A stretch of DNA of 64,000 bases from contig NZ_UNRC01000009.1 in assembly GCF_900537065.1 (NCBI RefSeq), positions 1-64,000 on the forward strand, in the 5' to 3' direction. Origin of the DNA: Sphingorhabdus sp. Alg239-R122 (GTDB lineage: Bacteria; Pseudomonadota; Alphaproteobacteria; Sphingomonadales; Sphingomonadaceae). Shown piece after piece: positions 1 to 8,724 of this stretch (position 1 is its first letter; the number at the start of each line of letters is the position of its first letter). The position numbers and the translations under genes are program-made. A model generated the notes under the pieces. That model ran no database searches and was not told the DNA's origin. It was given only the letters and a program-made list of their open reading frames with translations.

Positions 1-101
1 GCACCGGTGCCTTGCTCGTCACCGATGATGTAAGCGGCATTATCTGGCGGGTTCAGGCCGGAAAGACCGGCAATGAAGACATCGTTTCCTCCGCCGAATA
101 A
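1..101 (+). CDS. C-terminal fragment, probable PQQ-dependent sugar (glucose/sorbosone-type) dehydrogenase
   Basis: Only the last 32 codons are in the window, read in the frame whose first full codon is at 3 and ending at TAA 99-101. The visible peptide contains GALLVTDDVSGIIWRV. This resembles the last beta-propeller strand of soluble PQQ-dependent sugar dehydrogenases (sorbosone/Asd type), which often end in a 'G-x-LLV-x-DD-x-x-G-x-IW-R' blade. The assignment rests on this short motif alone. The gene runs in from the left and is convergent with the acyl-CoA dehydrogenase at 149-1903. Confidence 0.5.
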   Translation, partial: TGALLVTDDVSGIIWRVQAGKTGNEDIVSSAE

Positions 102-148
102 GGTAGGTCCAGCTTCTGGGTTCGCTAGTTTCTGGACCCTCCAGATTC

Positions 149-1903
149 TTAACCCGCAAGTTCGTCAGCCGATAGGCTATAGAGCAGCTCTGCACCGCCT
201 ATCGCGGCAGTTTTCAGACCGCGTGCTTCAGGCACCATGTGGTCCAGATAATAACGCGTGGTGACATGCTTGGCTTTCAGGAAAGCGCCATCGCCTTCAC
301 CGGATGCAATCTGCTGTTCTGCAATGTGGTGTTGCCGCAGCATCAGCCAGCCACAGGTCAGCACGGACAGCATGGTGAGCATTGGGTAACTCCCCGCCAT
401 CTGGCCGTCCACCGATGCTTCGCTGCGCATCCAGTTCAGCGCTTCTTCCACATCGCCAAGCAGCGCGGCGAGCGCATGTTCTTCCTGCGCATCGGTGCGG
501 ATATCGGCCAACAGGCTATCCACTACCGCGCCGCCATCCATTGGCAGCTTGCGGCCGACAAGGTCTGCGGCCTGAATACCGTTCGTGCCTTCATAAATGG
601 GCGCAATGCGGATGTCGCGGTAGTGCTGCGCTGCGCCTGTTTCCTCAACAAAGCCCATGCCGCCATGCACCTGCACACCCAGCGATGCGATTTCGCAGCC
701 CATATCGGTGCCATAAGCCTTGACCAAAGGGGTGAGCAGTTCGAGCCGTGCTTTTGCGGCATCATCACCGCAGTTTTTGCGGTCCACCATTGAACAGGCA
801 TAGTAAAGCAGTGCGCGGGCGGCTTCAGTGCCGGCCTTCATGCGCAACAGCACGCGCCGTACATCTGCATGTTCGATAATCGCCACCGGTTCCCGGCTGT
901 CTGCGCCTGCTTTTGCTGACTGGATGCGTTCGCGTGCATAGGCCATGGCTTGCTGCGTGGCGCGTTCGCCTATCTGTACGCCCTGGCTGCCGACATTGAG
1001 CCGCGCATTGTTCATCATCGTGAACATCGCGCGCATGCCGCCAAATTCCTGCCCCACCATTTCGCCTATGCAATCATCATTATCGCCGAACGACAATACG
1101 CAGGTGGGGGAGGCATGGATGCCGAGCTTATGTTCGATTGAAGCACAGTGTACATCGTTATCTACACCGATACTGCCGTCTTCCCCGACGCGTTTTTTGG
1201 GTACGATGAACAGCGATATCCCGCGCGTGCCCGCCGGCGCATCCGGCGTGCGCGCCAGTACGAGGTGGACGATATTTTCGGTCAGGTCATGCTCGCCGAA
1301 TGTAATGAATATCTTGGTACCCTTGATTTTGTATTTCCCGGCATCAAGACCATCGGTGATGGGTGTTGCGGTCGATCGCAATGCGCCGACGTCACTGCCC
1401 GCCTGCGGTTCGGTCAGGTTCATTGTGCCGGTCCATTCACCCGTAAGCAACTTGGGTAGCCAGCGCTCTTTTTGTTCCTGTGACCCGTGTGCGATCAGTG
1501 ATTCAATGGATCCGGGGGTCAGCATGTTGACGAGTGAGAAGCCCATATTGGCCGTGCCCAGATCCTCCAGCGCCAGCGCCGCCAGTGTAAAGGGCAGGTC
1601 CTGTCCGCCAAACTCTTCAGGGCCGTCTATTGCGCCAAAACCGGTTTCCACGAAACTTTGATAAGCTTCGCGAAAACCCGGGGGCATGGTGACTTTGCCA
1701 TCATCCCATTTCGCGCCGATGGTATCGCCGTCGCGGTTCAGTGGGGCATATTCCTGCGCCGCAAACTGGCCCAGGCCTTCGGCAACGGCTTCGACCACAT
1801 CAGGCGTGCTGTGCGCAAATCTTTCATACCGGGTCAGTGCGTCAATATCCGCAATATGCTCCAGAACGAAAAGCTGTTCCTTGATGGGTGGTGTATAATT
1901 CAT
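149..1903 (-). CDS. Acyl-CoA dehydrogenase with C-terminal extension (DmdC/AcdA-like subfamily)
   Basis: This 584-residue protein has a full acyl-CoA dehydrogenase core: an N-terminal helical part, the FAD-binding middle segment (MNLTEPQAGSDVG near residues 161-173), and the C-terminal helical domain. The predicted catalytic base is Glu438 in YEGTNGIQAADL. About 130 further residues match the extra C-terminal domain of the roughly 590-residue subfamily that includes 3-methylmercaptopropionyl-CoA dehydrogenase (DmdC). It would oxidise an acyl-CoA to the enoyl-CoA with FAD, passing electrons to ETF. The substrate cannot be read from sequence, and generic beta-oxidation is as likely as the DMSP pathway. 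It is divergent from sua5 with 68 bases between start codons. Confidence 0.9.
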   Translation of the reverse strand: MNYTPPIKEQLFVLEHIADIDALTRYERFAHSTPDVVEAVAEGLGQFAAQEYAPLNRDGDTIGAKWDDGKVTMPPGFREAYQSFVETGFGAIDGPEEFGGQDLPFTLAALALEDLGTANMGFSLVNMLTPGSIESLIAHGSQEQKERWLPKLLTGEWTGTMNLTEPQAGSDVGALRSTATPITDGLDAGKYKIKGTKIFITFGEHDLTENIVHLVLARTPDAPAGTRGISLFIVPKKRVGEDGSIGVDNDVHCASIEHKLGIHASPTCVLSFGDNDDCIGEMVGQEFGGMRAMFTMMNNARLNVGSQGVQIGERATQQAMAYARERIQSAKAGADSREPVAIIEHADVRRVLLRMKAGTEAARALLYYACSMVDRKNCGDDAAKARLELLTPLVKAYGTDMGCEIASLGVQVHGGMGFVEETGAAQHYRDIRIAPIYEGTNGIQAADLVGRKLPMDGGAVVDSLLADIRTDAQEEHALAALLGDVEEALNWMRSEASVDGQMAGSYPMLTMLSVLTCGWLMLRQHHIAEQQIASGEGDGAFLKAKHVTTRYYLDHMVPEARGLKTAAIGGAELLYSLSADELAG

Positions 1904-1971
1904 AAAATGCTGCTTTCGCTCTTAATCATTCATGTTTTGCGCGTAATGTTTAAACGCTCTATAGCGCGGTT

Positions 1972-2931
1972 ATGACGGTAGGTTCAAACCCTTGCAACAG
2001 GTCAAATATTCGCAACGTGGATGAAGATGCACTGGTGGAAGCTGTGCACCTTTTGCGCGAAGCGGGCCTTGTCGCACTGCCAACCGAAACAGTGTATGGT
2101 CTCGCCGCCAATGCCCGTAGTGCAGATGCCGTAGCGTCCATTTATACTGCGAAAGGCAGGCCCAGCTTTAACCCGCTTATTGTCCATGCAGCACATATTG
2201 ATATCGCGCGGGAGGTTGCGGACTTCCCGCCGCTAGCTGAGAAACTTGCAAAAAATTTCTGGCCCGGTCCGTTGACGCTGGTTCTGCCACTCAGGCGGGA
2301 TGCGCGAATCGCCCCTGCGGTGACGGCGGGGCTGGCCACCATTGCCGTACGTGTACCTGCACATCCTGTCATGCAGGCGGTGCTGGGCGAAAGCCGTCTT
2401 ATACTCGCAGCGCCATCGGCCAACCGCAGCGGTTCGATCAGCCCAACAAGCGCGCGGCACGTTGCAGACAGCCTGGGCAATACGGTTTCGTTAATTCTTG
2501 ATGGCGGGTCATGCGAGACCGGACTGGAATCAACCATTGTCGCCGTCCGTGACAATGGTGAGTGGCAGATATTGCGGCCTGGCCCTATTGACACTGCGCG
2601 GCTCGAAGCTGTGACAGGTAGCGAGCCGGTGGCAGTAATGGCCGATAAGATTGAAGCACCCGGACAACTCGCCAGCCATTATGCACCATCCAAAAAAGTC
2701 CGCATTGACGCAGCGCAAACGGGGCCGGATGAATTTCATATCGGGTTCGGAGATATTGCCGGGGACTATAACCTTTCTGATACAGCTTCGCTTGCCGAGG
2801 CCGCAGCACGGTTTTACGCTGCACTACATCTGGCCGATGCCAGCGATAAAAAAACTATCGCTATAGCGCCTGTACCTGACAGCGGCATAGGGCGCGCTAT
2901 AAATGACCGCCTGCGCCGCGCAGCCATATAA
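1972..2931 (+). CDS. sua5: L-threonylcarbamoyladenylate synthase (Sua5 type)
   Basis: The protein makes threonylcarbamoyl-AMP from threonine, bicarbonate and ATP, the first step of tRNA t6A37 modification. An N-terminal YrdC/Sua5 domain covers roughly residues 20-200, with the motifs LPTETVYGLAANA, KGRPSFNPLIVH and SANRSGSISPTSA. A C-terminal Sua5 domain follows, giving 319 residues, the long Sua5 form rather than the short TsaC form. The first 15 or so residues before NVDEDALVEA are not typical, so a slightly later start is possible. It stands alone, divergent from the acyl-CoA dehydrogenase. Confidence 0.93.
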   Translation: MTVGSNPCNRSNIRNVDEDALVEAVHLLREAGLVALPTETVYGLAANARSADAVASIYTAKGRPSFNPLIVHAAHIDIAREVADFPPLAEKLAKNFWPGPLTLVLPLRRDARIAPAVTAGLATIAVRVPAHPVMQAVLGESRLILAAPSANRSGSISPTSARHVADSLGNTVSLILDGGSCETGLESTIVAVRDNGEWQILRPGPIDTARLEAVTGSEPVAVMADKIEAPGQLASHYAPSKKVRIDAAQTGPDEFHIGFGDIAGDYNLSDTASLAEAAARFYAALHLADASDKKTIAIAPVPDSGIGRAINDRLRRAAI

Positions 2932-3031
2932 ACGGCTTTTATCAAATCACTTTATTTGATTTGACATCTATTTACATTTCAAGTGCGGTAGAAATGCTAT
3001 GTAACACACATCAATACTGGGGGAGAAAAAT

Positions 3032-3745
3032 ATGTCCATAATGCAACGTAGTCTGGCCGAGCTGTTCGGCACGTTCTGGCTGGTCTTTGGCGGCTGTGGC
3101 AGCGCAGTTCTTGCAGCAGCATTTCCGGAGCTTGGCATTGGCTTTGTCGGCGTATCGCTGGCATTTGGCCTGACCGTTCTGACCATGGCCTATAGCATTG
3201 GTCATATTTCCGGCTGTCACCTTAATCCCGCTGTGACATTCGGCTTGTGGGCAGGCGGACGCTTTGAAGCGAAGGATATTCCCGCCTATGTGATTGCGCA
3301 GGTTGTTGGCGCTATCCTTGCCGCTGGTGCGCTGTACATGATTGCATCGGGTGCAGGCGAAGTAAGCGGGCTTGCTTCCAATGGCATGGGTGAGGCGTCA
3401 CCTGGCGGTTTTGATATCAAATCAGGCCTGATGATCGAAGTCCTGCTGACATTCTTTTTCCTGATGATTATCATGGGCTCCACCGATAGCCGTGCACCCG
3501 CAGGATTTGCGCCTATCGCGATTGGTCTGGGCCTGACACTGATCCACCTGATTAGTATTCCGGTCACCAACACATCGGTTAACCCTGCGCGCAGCACAGG
3601 GCCAGCCTTGTTGGAGGGTGGTATTTACCTGTCACAGCTCTGGATGTTCTGGGTGGCCCCTATTGTGGGCGGCATCATTGGCGGCCTGTTCTACAAATTC
3701 CTGGGTGAAGACAAGAGCGCAAAACCGAATATCGAGGGTGAATGA
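3032..3745 (+). CDS. aqpZ: Aquaporin Z
   Basis: This 237-residue MIP-family channel has six hydrophobic helices and both half-helix NPA motifs, in [10 protein letters not shown] and [12 protein letters not shown]. The N-terminal [20 protein letters not shown] is typical of AqpZ. It should conduct water across the inner membrane. The GGGGGAG ribosome-binding site lies 7 bases ahead of the ATG, which fixes the start. The gene is monocistronic and followed by a GC-rich hairpin with a T-run at 3811-3847. Confidence 0.95.
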   Translation: MSIMQRSLAELFGTFWLVFGGCGSAVLAAAFPELGIGFVGVSLAFGLTVLTMAYSIGHISGCHLNPAVTFGLWAGGRFEAKDIPAYVIAQVVGAILAAGALYMIASGAGEVSGLASNGMGEASPGGFDIKSGLMIEVLLTFFFLMIIMGSTDSRAPAGFAPIAIGLGLTLIHLISIPVTNTSVNPARSTGPALLEGGIYLSQLWMFWVAPIVGGIIGGLFYKFLGEDKSAKPNIEGE

Positions 3746-3810
3746 GTGCCTGAATAGGATCGTCACAGGGCGGCACGTCAAAATGATGTGACGCCTTAGT
3801 GAACGGGGGA

Positions 3811-3847
3811 GAAGGCCGGTGCCAGCAATGGTTCCGGCCTTTTATTT
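3811..3847 (+). terminator. Intrinsic terminator after aqpZ
   Basis: AAGGCCGG and CCGGCCTT form an 8-bp outer stem that extends imperfectly inward, and the right arm runs into TTTTATTTT. It sits 66 bases after the aqpZ stop and just before the convergent lipoprotein gene. Confidence 0.75.
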
Positions 3848-3882
3848 TGGGCATATTGGGTGACGTTAAGCCGTAAGCGGTG

Positions 3883-4182
3883 TTAGTCGTCTCTACGTTT
3901 TATAAGGGCGCGTTCGCGCTCCAGTTCGGCCAGTGTATCGCAACTTTCATGCTCCGGGTCTTTCGCACATTTTTTACGCAGTTTTTCTTCGTTCTTTTCT
4001 GCCATGCGAAGCCGCTTTCCGCGATCCTCATCGGCTTCCTGCTGTGTCTGGGTTGTTGCATCGACGGCGGTTTCAATAACTGTGCCAGCGGCTTTAAAAG
4101 GCGCGGTCACAATGCTCGACACACAACCGCTCGTGAGCAGGGCTGCGGCAAGGATAAGGGTGCCATGTGCTGTCTTAATCAT
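3883..4182 (-). CDS. Small lipoprotein of unknown function
   Basis: This 99-residue protein has a lipoprotein signal peptide with lipobox LLTSGC (Cys20). The mature part is short, with SSIVTAPFKAAGTVIETAVDA followed by a charged, Glu/Arg/Lys-rich, probably helical tail with two more Cys (KKC, SCD). It starts 41 bases after the galU stop on the same strand, so it is probably cotranscribed with galU. No function can be assigned from sequence. Confidence 0.75.
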   Translation of the reverse strand: MIKTAHGTLILAAALLTSGCVSSIVTAPFKAAGTVIETAVDATTQTQQEADEDRGKRLRMAEKNEEKLRKKCAKDPEHESCDTLAELERERALIKRRDD

Positions 4183-4223
4183 GCTGCCTCTTTACAATTT
4201 CGCAGTGAACGCCGCTTGAACGA

Positions 4224-5090
4224 TCATTCGTTCAGCAGGCGCAAAGCCATTTCGCGTATACCATCGCGCATTTCCGCCCGGTCGAGCGCGAGAGCCAGAT
4301 TGGCTTCAATATAGCCGGTTTTTGAGCCGCAATCAAAGCGGCGGCCATCAAATGTCACGCCGTGGAAAGGTTGTTTACCTATCATCTGCGCCATCGCGTC
4401 GGTCAGCTGTATCTCGCCGCCTGCGCCGGCTTCCTGTGTTTCCAGTATCTTCATCACTTCGGGTTGAAGGATGTAGCGGCCAGGCAGGATCAGGTTGGAT
4501 GGCGCGGTGCCGGGGGCAGGCTTTTCGACCAGGCCTTTGACTTCGGTGATCGCTCCATCGCGCTTGCCAGGATCAATCACGCCGTAACTGGACGTTTTTT
4601 CCATGGGAATTTCAAGCGCGCAAACCAGATTTCCGCCCAGCCTTTCATAGGCGGCGGCCATCTGTTTCATGCAGCCCGGACTGCCATGCATGAATTCATC
4701 GGGAAGCAGTATGGCGAAAGGGTCATCACCCACCACATCGCGCGCGCACCATATGGCATGGCCCAGACCAAGCGGCTCCTGCTGCCGGGTAAAGGTCGAT
4801 TTGCCGGGTTTGAGCCGTGTACCATCCAATATGCTGACATCCTTGCCGCGTACTTCCATGGTGTGCTGCAGCTCATAGGCAATATCGAAATGATCCTCGA
4901 TAATGTCCTTACCGCGTCCGGTGACAAAGACCATATGTTCAATACCGGCCTCAATCGCTTCATCGACCGCATATTGGATCAGCGGTTTATCGACTATCGG
5001 TAGCATTTCCTTTGGCACAACCTTGGTGGCTGGCAGAAAGCGCGTTCCCAGGCCCGCAACAGGGAAAACGGCGGTACGAATTGGCTTCAT
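4224..5090 (-). CDS. galU: UTP--glucose-1-phosphate uridylyltransferase
   Basis: This makes UDP-glucose from UTP and glucose-1-phosphate, feeding cell-surface polysaccharide. The N-terminal nucleotidyltransferase signature GLGTRFLPATKVVPKEMLP is complete, with PLIQYAVDEA, the FDGRRFDCGSKTGY segment and a length of 288 residues as expected. It lies 16 bases after msrA and 41 bases before the small lipoprotein gene, suggesting an msrA-galU-lipoprotein transcript. Confidence 0.96.
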   Translation of the reverse strand: MKPIRTAVFPVAGLGTRFLPATKVVPKEMLPIVDKPLIQYAVDEAIEAGIEHMVFVTGRGKDIIEDHFDIAYELQHTMEVRGKDVSILDGTRLKPGKSTFTRQQEPLGLGHAIWCARDVVGDDPFAILLPDEFMHGSPGCMKQMAAAYERLGGNLVCALEIPMEKTSSYGVIDPGKRDGAITEVKGLVEKPAPGTAPSNLILPGRYILQPEVMKILETQEAGAGGEIQLTDAMAQMIGKQPFHGVTFDGRRFDCGSKTGYIEANLALALDRAEMRDGIREMALRLLNE

Positions 5091-5106
5091 CTGGATGTCT
5101 CTCCGA

Positions 5107-5640
5107 TCAGGACTTTACTTTATTTCCAAAACTCTTGCGCAGTTTTTGCAGCTTTGGCGGGATAATGGCAAGGCAATATGGATTGCGCTGGCCATCGCCT
5201 TCCCAATATTCCTGATGATAGTCCTCTGCATCGTACCAGTTATCGGCATGTTCGATGGTGGTGACAATCGGTGCAGGCCAGTCGGACGCGGCGCGTTCAA
5301 TAGCGGCCTTGGCCTTGGTTTCCTGCGCATCATCCAGTGGAAAAATGGCGGAGCGATATTGTGTACCCACATCATTGCCCTGCCGGTTGAGCTGGGTGGG
5401 GTCATGTGTTGCGAAAAATATGTCGAGTAGATTGCCATAGCTGACCTGATTGCTGTCATATGTCACACGTATGGCCTCTGCATGACCGGTCGTACCGCTG
5501 CACACCTGCTTGTACGTCGGGTTCTCGGTCGCGCCGCCAATATAGCCGCTTTCGACCTTGGTAACGCCAATCACGTCATTAAACACCGCCTCGGTGCACC
5601 AAAAGCAACCACCTGCCAAAATCGCCGTTTGTTCAGTCAT
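5107..5640 (-). CDS. msrA: Peptide-methionine (S)-S-oxide reductase
   Basis: MsrA repairs oxidised methionine (S-epimer), using thioredoxin. The catalytic motif GCFWCTEAVF is at the N-terminus with the nucleophile at Cys12, followed by GY-x-GG (SGYIGG) and GHAEAIRVTYD. The 177-residue length is usual for the cytoplasmic single-domain enzyme. A conventional resolving Cys near the C-terminus is not obvious; Cys15 in GCFWC could serve. It is the first gene of the probable msrA-galU-lipoprotein run. Confidence 0.95.
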   Translation of the reverse strand: MTEQTAILAGGCFWCTEAVFNDVIGVTKVESGYIGGATENPTYKQVCSGTTGHAEAIRVTYDSNQVSYGNLLDIFFATHDPTQLNRQGNDVGTQYRSAIFPLDDAQETKAKAAIERAASDWPAPIVTTIEHADNWYDAEDYHQEYWEGDGQRNPYCLAIIPPKLQKLRKSFGNKVKS

Positions 5641-5710
5641 ATTCGGGTCCTTTCCTGCCTCCGCTAGCTATAGGTAAGAATGACAGGGAAGGCCGGCAAG
5701 TGCAGGCCTG

Positions 5711-6646
5711 TTATCCGCGTGCATCATCATATGTCCAGAGCATCTCGCGTGAGATATTGGAGGGTTTTTGCTGTGCCTGCATAAAAGCTTTAACCACCCA
5801 ACCGATTTTCGATGCCTTGCTGGTAACGGTACGGTGGTCCCATGCTGCGCCGCCGCGCGTGCGCACTTCGCGGGCGATATCGCCATAGATACCCGCCGCA
5901 GCCAGTACGGCCCAGCGCGAGCGAAAGGGTAACCGTGCAGCCCCGACCCGCGCCGATGCTTCGTACAGCTCCGCATTGTCGCACAGCCTTTGCGCGAGTA
6001 GCACCAAACGGTCACGAAAGGGCGGTTTCATATGCTGGCCCGGCGGCATATCCATTTCTGCCAGCCATTCTTCGGGCAGGTAGCAGCGTCCTGCCGCGTC
6101 GTCTTCCTCAAGGTCACGGGCAATATTGGCGAGCTGAAAGGCAAGGCCAAGATCGGTGGCACGGTCGAGTGTTTTCGTATCCTGCGGCGGCACGCCCATA
6201 ATGATGGCCATCAGCCGCCCGACCGCGCCCGCCACATGATAGCAATATTGGTAGAGATCGTGTTCTGTGCGTGGCCGCCAGTCGCGCGCATCCAGCGCGA
6301 AACCTTCTATGACATCATCAATATAGCGGCGGGGCAGGTTACATTCACTTGCCACAATGCCAAGCGCTGAAAAGGCAGGGTCTTTGCAGCTATCACCGGA
6401 CAGGGTGCGCTGTGTCTCGTACCGGATTTCCTCCAGCCGTGCCTCTGGATCGTCCACATGTGACATGCCATGCCCCATATCCTGCCCATCGGCCAGGTCA
6501 TCGCAGCGCCGACACCAGGCGTAGAGCAGCCAGGCATGTTCACGTGTTTCAGAATCGAATAGTTTTGAAGCAAGCGCAAAGGATCTGGAGCCTTTGGCAA
6601 TGCTATCGCGGGCATGCGCTACTATGTCTGCACGCGTCATTGCCAT
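5711..6646 (-). CDS. crtB: 15-cis-phytoene synthase
   Basis: CrtB condenses two geranylgeranyl diphosphates into phytoene, the first committed carotenoid step. The squalene/phytoene synthase fold is shown by the two Asp-rich metal-binding motifs, RRCDDLADGQD near residue 50 and FQLANIARDLEEDDAAGRCY near residue 170, and by YLPEEW. Length is 311 residues. It is the last gene of the tight crtY-crtI-LOG-crtB operon, starting 3 bases after the LOG stop. No crtE (GGPP synthase) is in the window, so the precursor must come from elsewhere. Confidence 0.95.
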   Translation of the reverse strand: MAMTRADIVAHARDSIAKGSRSFALASKLFDSETREHAWLLYAWCRRCDDLADGQDMGHGMSHVDDPEARLEEIRYETQRTLSGDSCKDPAFSALGIVASECNLPRRYIDDVIEGFALDARDWRPRTEHDLYQYCYHVAGAVGRLMAIIMGVPPQDTKTLDRATDLGLAFQLANIARDLEEDDAAGRCYLPEEWLAEMDMPPGQHMKPPFRDRLVLLAQRLCDNAELYEASARVGAARLPFRSRWAVLAAAGIYGDIAREVRTRGGAAWDHRTVTSKASKIGWVVKAFMQAQQKPSNISREMLWTYDDARG

Positions 6647-6649
6647 GGT

Positions 6650-7231
6650 TTACAGGTCATCCGCTTTCATGGAAAAGATTGTCTTGTGCGGTTCATAGCG
6701 TTCCATTTTTCCGAGCAAGCCGTCCAAATTGTCATCAACGACCATAATGCCCTTATGCTGATCACGCACGAAACCAACATCAGCCATATGCGCGTTGAAG
6801 CGGATCAGGTGATCGTAATACCCCTTGATATTGAGCACACCGACCGGTTTTTGGTGATAGCCAAGCTGGGCCCAACTGATCGCTTCCCAAAGCTCGTCCA
6901 TAGTGCCAACCCCGCCGGGCAGGTTGATGAAGCCATCGGACAGATCGGTGAACATCGCCTTGCGCTGATGCATGTTATCAACAACATGCAATTCGGTGCA
7001 GCCCAGATGCGCGACTTCCGCGCCGCGCAAAGCTTCGGGTATTACCCCGATAACTTCACCGCCAGCGTTTAGCGCGCTGTCGGCCACTGCACCCATCAGG
7101 CCGAGCCGTCCGCCGCCATAAACAACGCCGATACCGCGCTTGGCCAGGCCTTCGCCCACGGCCATCGCTGCTTCGATATAATCTGTATCTTCGGGCGTTG
7201 CCGACCCGCAATAAACTGCTATTCTTTTCAT
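6650..7231 (-). CDS. LOG family protein (nucleoside 5'-monophosphate phosphoribohydrolase) inside the crt operon
   Basis: This 193-residue Rossmann-fold protein carries the LOG signature PGGVGTMDELWE with the upstream VYGGGRLGLMG nucleotide-binding loop. Characterised LOG proteins cleave the N-glycosidic bond of (cytokinin) nucleoside monophosphates such as AMP. Its start overlaps the crtI stop in a TAATG arrangement and it ends 3 bases before crtB, so it is translationally coupled within the carotenoid operon. Nothing in carotenoid chemistry calls for this enzyme. It may be a passenger or act on a nucleotide linked to pigment regulation. Confidence 0.9.
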   Translation of the reverse strand: MKRIAVYCGSATPEDTDYIEAAMAVGEGLAKRGIGVVYGGGRLGLMGAVADSALNAGGEVIGVIPEALRGAEVAHLGCTELHVVDNMHQRKAMFTDLSDGFINLPGGVGTMDELWEAISWAQLGYHQKPVGVLNIKGYYDHLIRFNAHMADVGFVRDQHKGIMVVDDNLDGLLGKMERYEPHKTIFSMKADDL

Positions 7232-8709
7232 TAAACCATATCCTCTAACATTAATTCTGCGGTTGCTTTTGCGCTGCCCACAACGCCTGGAATACCCGCT
7301 CCGGGGTGTGTACCTGCGCCCACGAAATAGAGATTGGGTATCACGTCATCGCGGTTATGCGTGCGGAAATAGGCGCTTTGCTGCAATGTTGGCTCCAGGC
7401 TGAATGCACTGCCCAAATGCGCGTTCAAATCCTGTCCGAAATCTTTGGGCGTATAGTGGAATTTGGTAACAATGCGGTCATGAATGTCGGGAATAAGCCG
7501 CCGCCCAACTTCATCCAATATCCGTTTTTCCAGCACTGGCCCCACTTCATCCCAGTCGATCGGCAGCTTGCCCTGATGCGCAACAGGGGCAAGCGCATAG
7601 AATGTGCTGTGGCCTTCAGGAGCCATGTCCGGGTCCGTCACGGTAGGGTGATGCAGATATAACGAGAAATCCTGTGGCAGCACGCCATGTTCATAAATAT
7701 CGTCAAGCAGGCCTTTATAACGCGGCCCGAACAGGATCATGTGATGCGGAATGCCCGGCCAGGTACCCTTGATACCAAAATGCACGACAAACAATGAGGG
7801 CGAGTATTTTTTCTTCGCCAGCGATTTTGTCGCCTGTTGCCCGCGAACTGTCCCGCTGAGCAGGTCGCGGTAGCTGTGCATGATATCGGCATTGGAGGCG
7901 ACAGCGTCAAATTCCTGTGTCCATCCGTTTTTTGTGGTGAGGCCGGTAACCTTGTCGCCCAGTGTCTGGATACCAGTAACGGGATCGGACAGGCGGATTT
8001 CCCCGCCCAACCTTTCAAAGTGCGTGACCATCGCCGCGACCAGCCGGTTGGTTCCGCCCTTTGCAAACCACACACCGCCATCTTTTTCCAGCTTATGGAT
8101 CAGCGCATAAATCGCGCTGGTTTTCATCGGACTACCGCCCACCAAAAGCGTGTGAAAGGATAGCGCCTCGCGCAGTTTCTCCGATTTCACAAAAGAAGAG
8201 ACTATCGAATAGACTGATCGCCATGCCTGATATTTGGCGAGCGCCGGTGCTGCTTTTATCATCGATTTGAAGTCAAGAAACGCTTTGGTGCCAAGCTTCA
8301 CATAACCTTCATCATGCACGCCTGCGCTATAAGTCAGGAATTTGTCATAACCCGTCACGTCATCAGGGTTCAGTTTTGCAATTTCTTCGCGCAGCTGCTG
8401 TTCGTCATTGGAATAGTCGAAATTCGTACCGTCGGGCCAGTTCAGCCGGTAAAACGGCATAACGGGCATCAGTTCGATATCATTTGCCATGTCATGGCCG
8501 GACAGGGCCCATAATTCCTGCAGGCATGGCGGGTCGGTAATGACTGTGGGGCCAGCATCGAATGTGAAACCGTCCTTTTCCCAGAAATAGCCGCGGCCAC
8601 CCGGTTTGTCGCGGCCTTCAACAACTGTCGTCTTGATGCCCGCAGATTGGAGCCGAATTGCAAGCGCCAATCCCCCAAATCCGGCGCCAATAACTGCTGC
8701 TGTTTTCAC
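7231..8709 (-). CDS. crtI: Phytoene desaturase (lycopene-forming type)
   Basis: CrtI introduces double bonds into phytoene, normally four to give lycopene, using FAD. The N-terminus has the dinucleotide fold AVIGAGFGGLALAIRLQSAG and the conserved GGRGYFWEKDGFTFDAGPT. The C-terminus has the bacterial phytoene dehydrogenase signature FVGAGTHPGAGIPGVVGSAK. The 492-residue length is normal. The gene lies between crtY (15 bases upstream) and the LOG gene (overlapping). The number of desaturation steps is inferred from the presence of a lycopene cyclase. Confidence 0.96.
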   Translation of the reverse strand: MKTAAVIGAGFGGLALAIRLQSAGIKTTVVEGRDKPGGRGYFWEKDGFTFDAGPTVITDPPCLQELWALSGHDMANDIELMPVMPFYRLNWPDGTNFDYSNDEQQLREEIAKLNPDDVTGYDKFLTYSAGVHDEGYVKLGTKAFLDFKSMIKAAPALAKYQAWRSVYSIVSSFVKSEKLREALSFHTLLVGGSPMKTSAIYALIHKLEKDGGVWFAKGGTNRLVAAMVTHFERLGGEIRLSDPVTGIQTLGDKVTGLTTKNGWTQEFDAVASNADIMHSYRDLLSGTVRGQQATKSLAKKKYSPSLFVVHFGIKGTWPGIPHHMILFGPRYKGLLDDIYEHGVLPQDFSLYLHHPTVTDPDMAPEGHSTFYALAPVAHQGKLPIDWDEVGPVLEKRILDEVGRRLIPDIHDRIVTKFHYTPKDFGQDLNAHLGSAFSLEPTLQQSAYFRTHNRDDVIPNLYFVGAGTHPGAGIPGVVGSAKATAELMLEDMV

Positions 8710-8724
8710 GGAGTTATCCTTTGA

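Noticed and set aside
945-1661. Plus-strand open frame (238 codons) opposite the acyl-CoA dehydrogenase
   Set aside because: Low-complexity translation antisense to a conserved enzyme.
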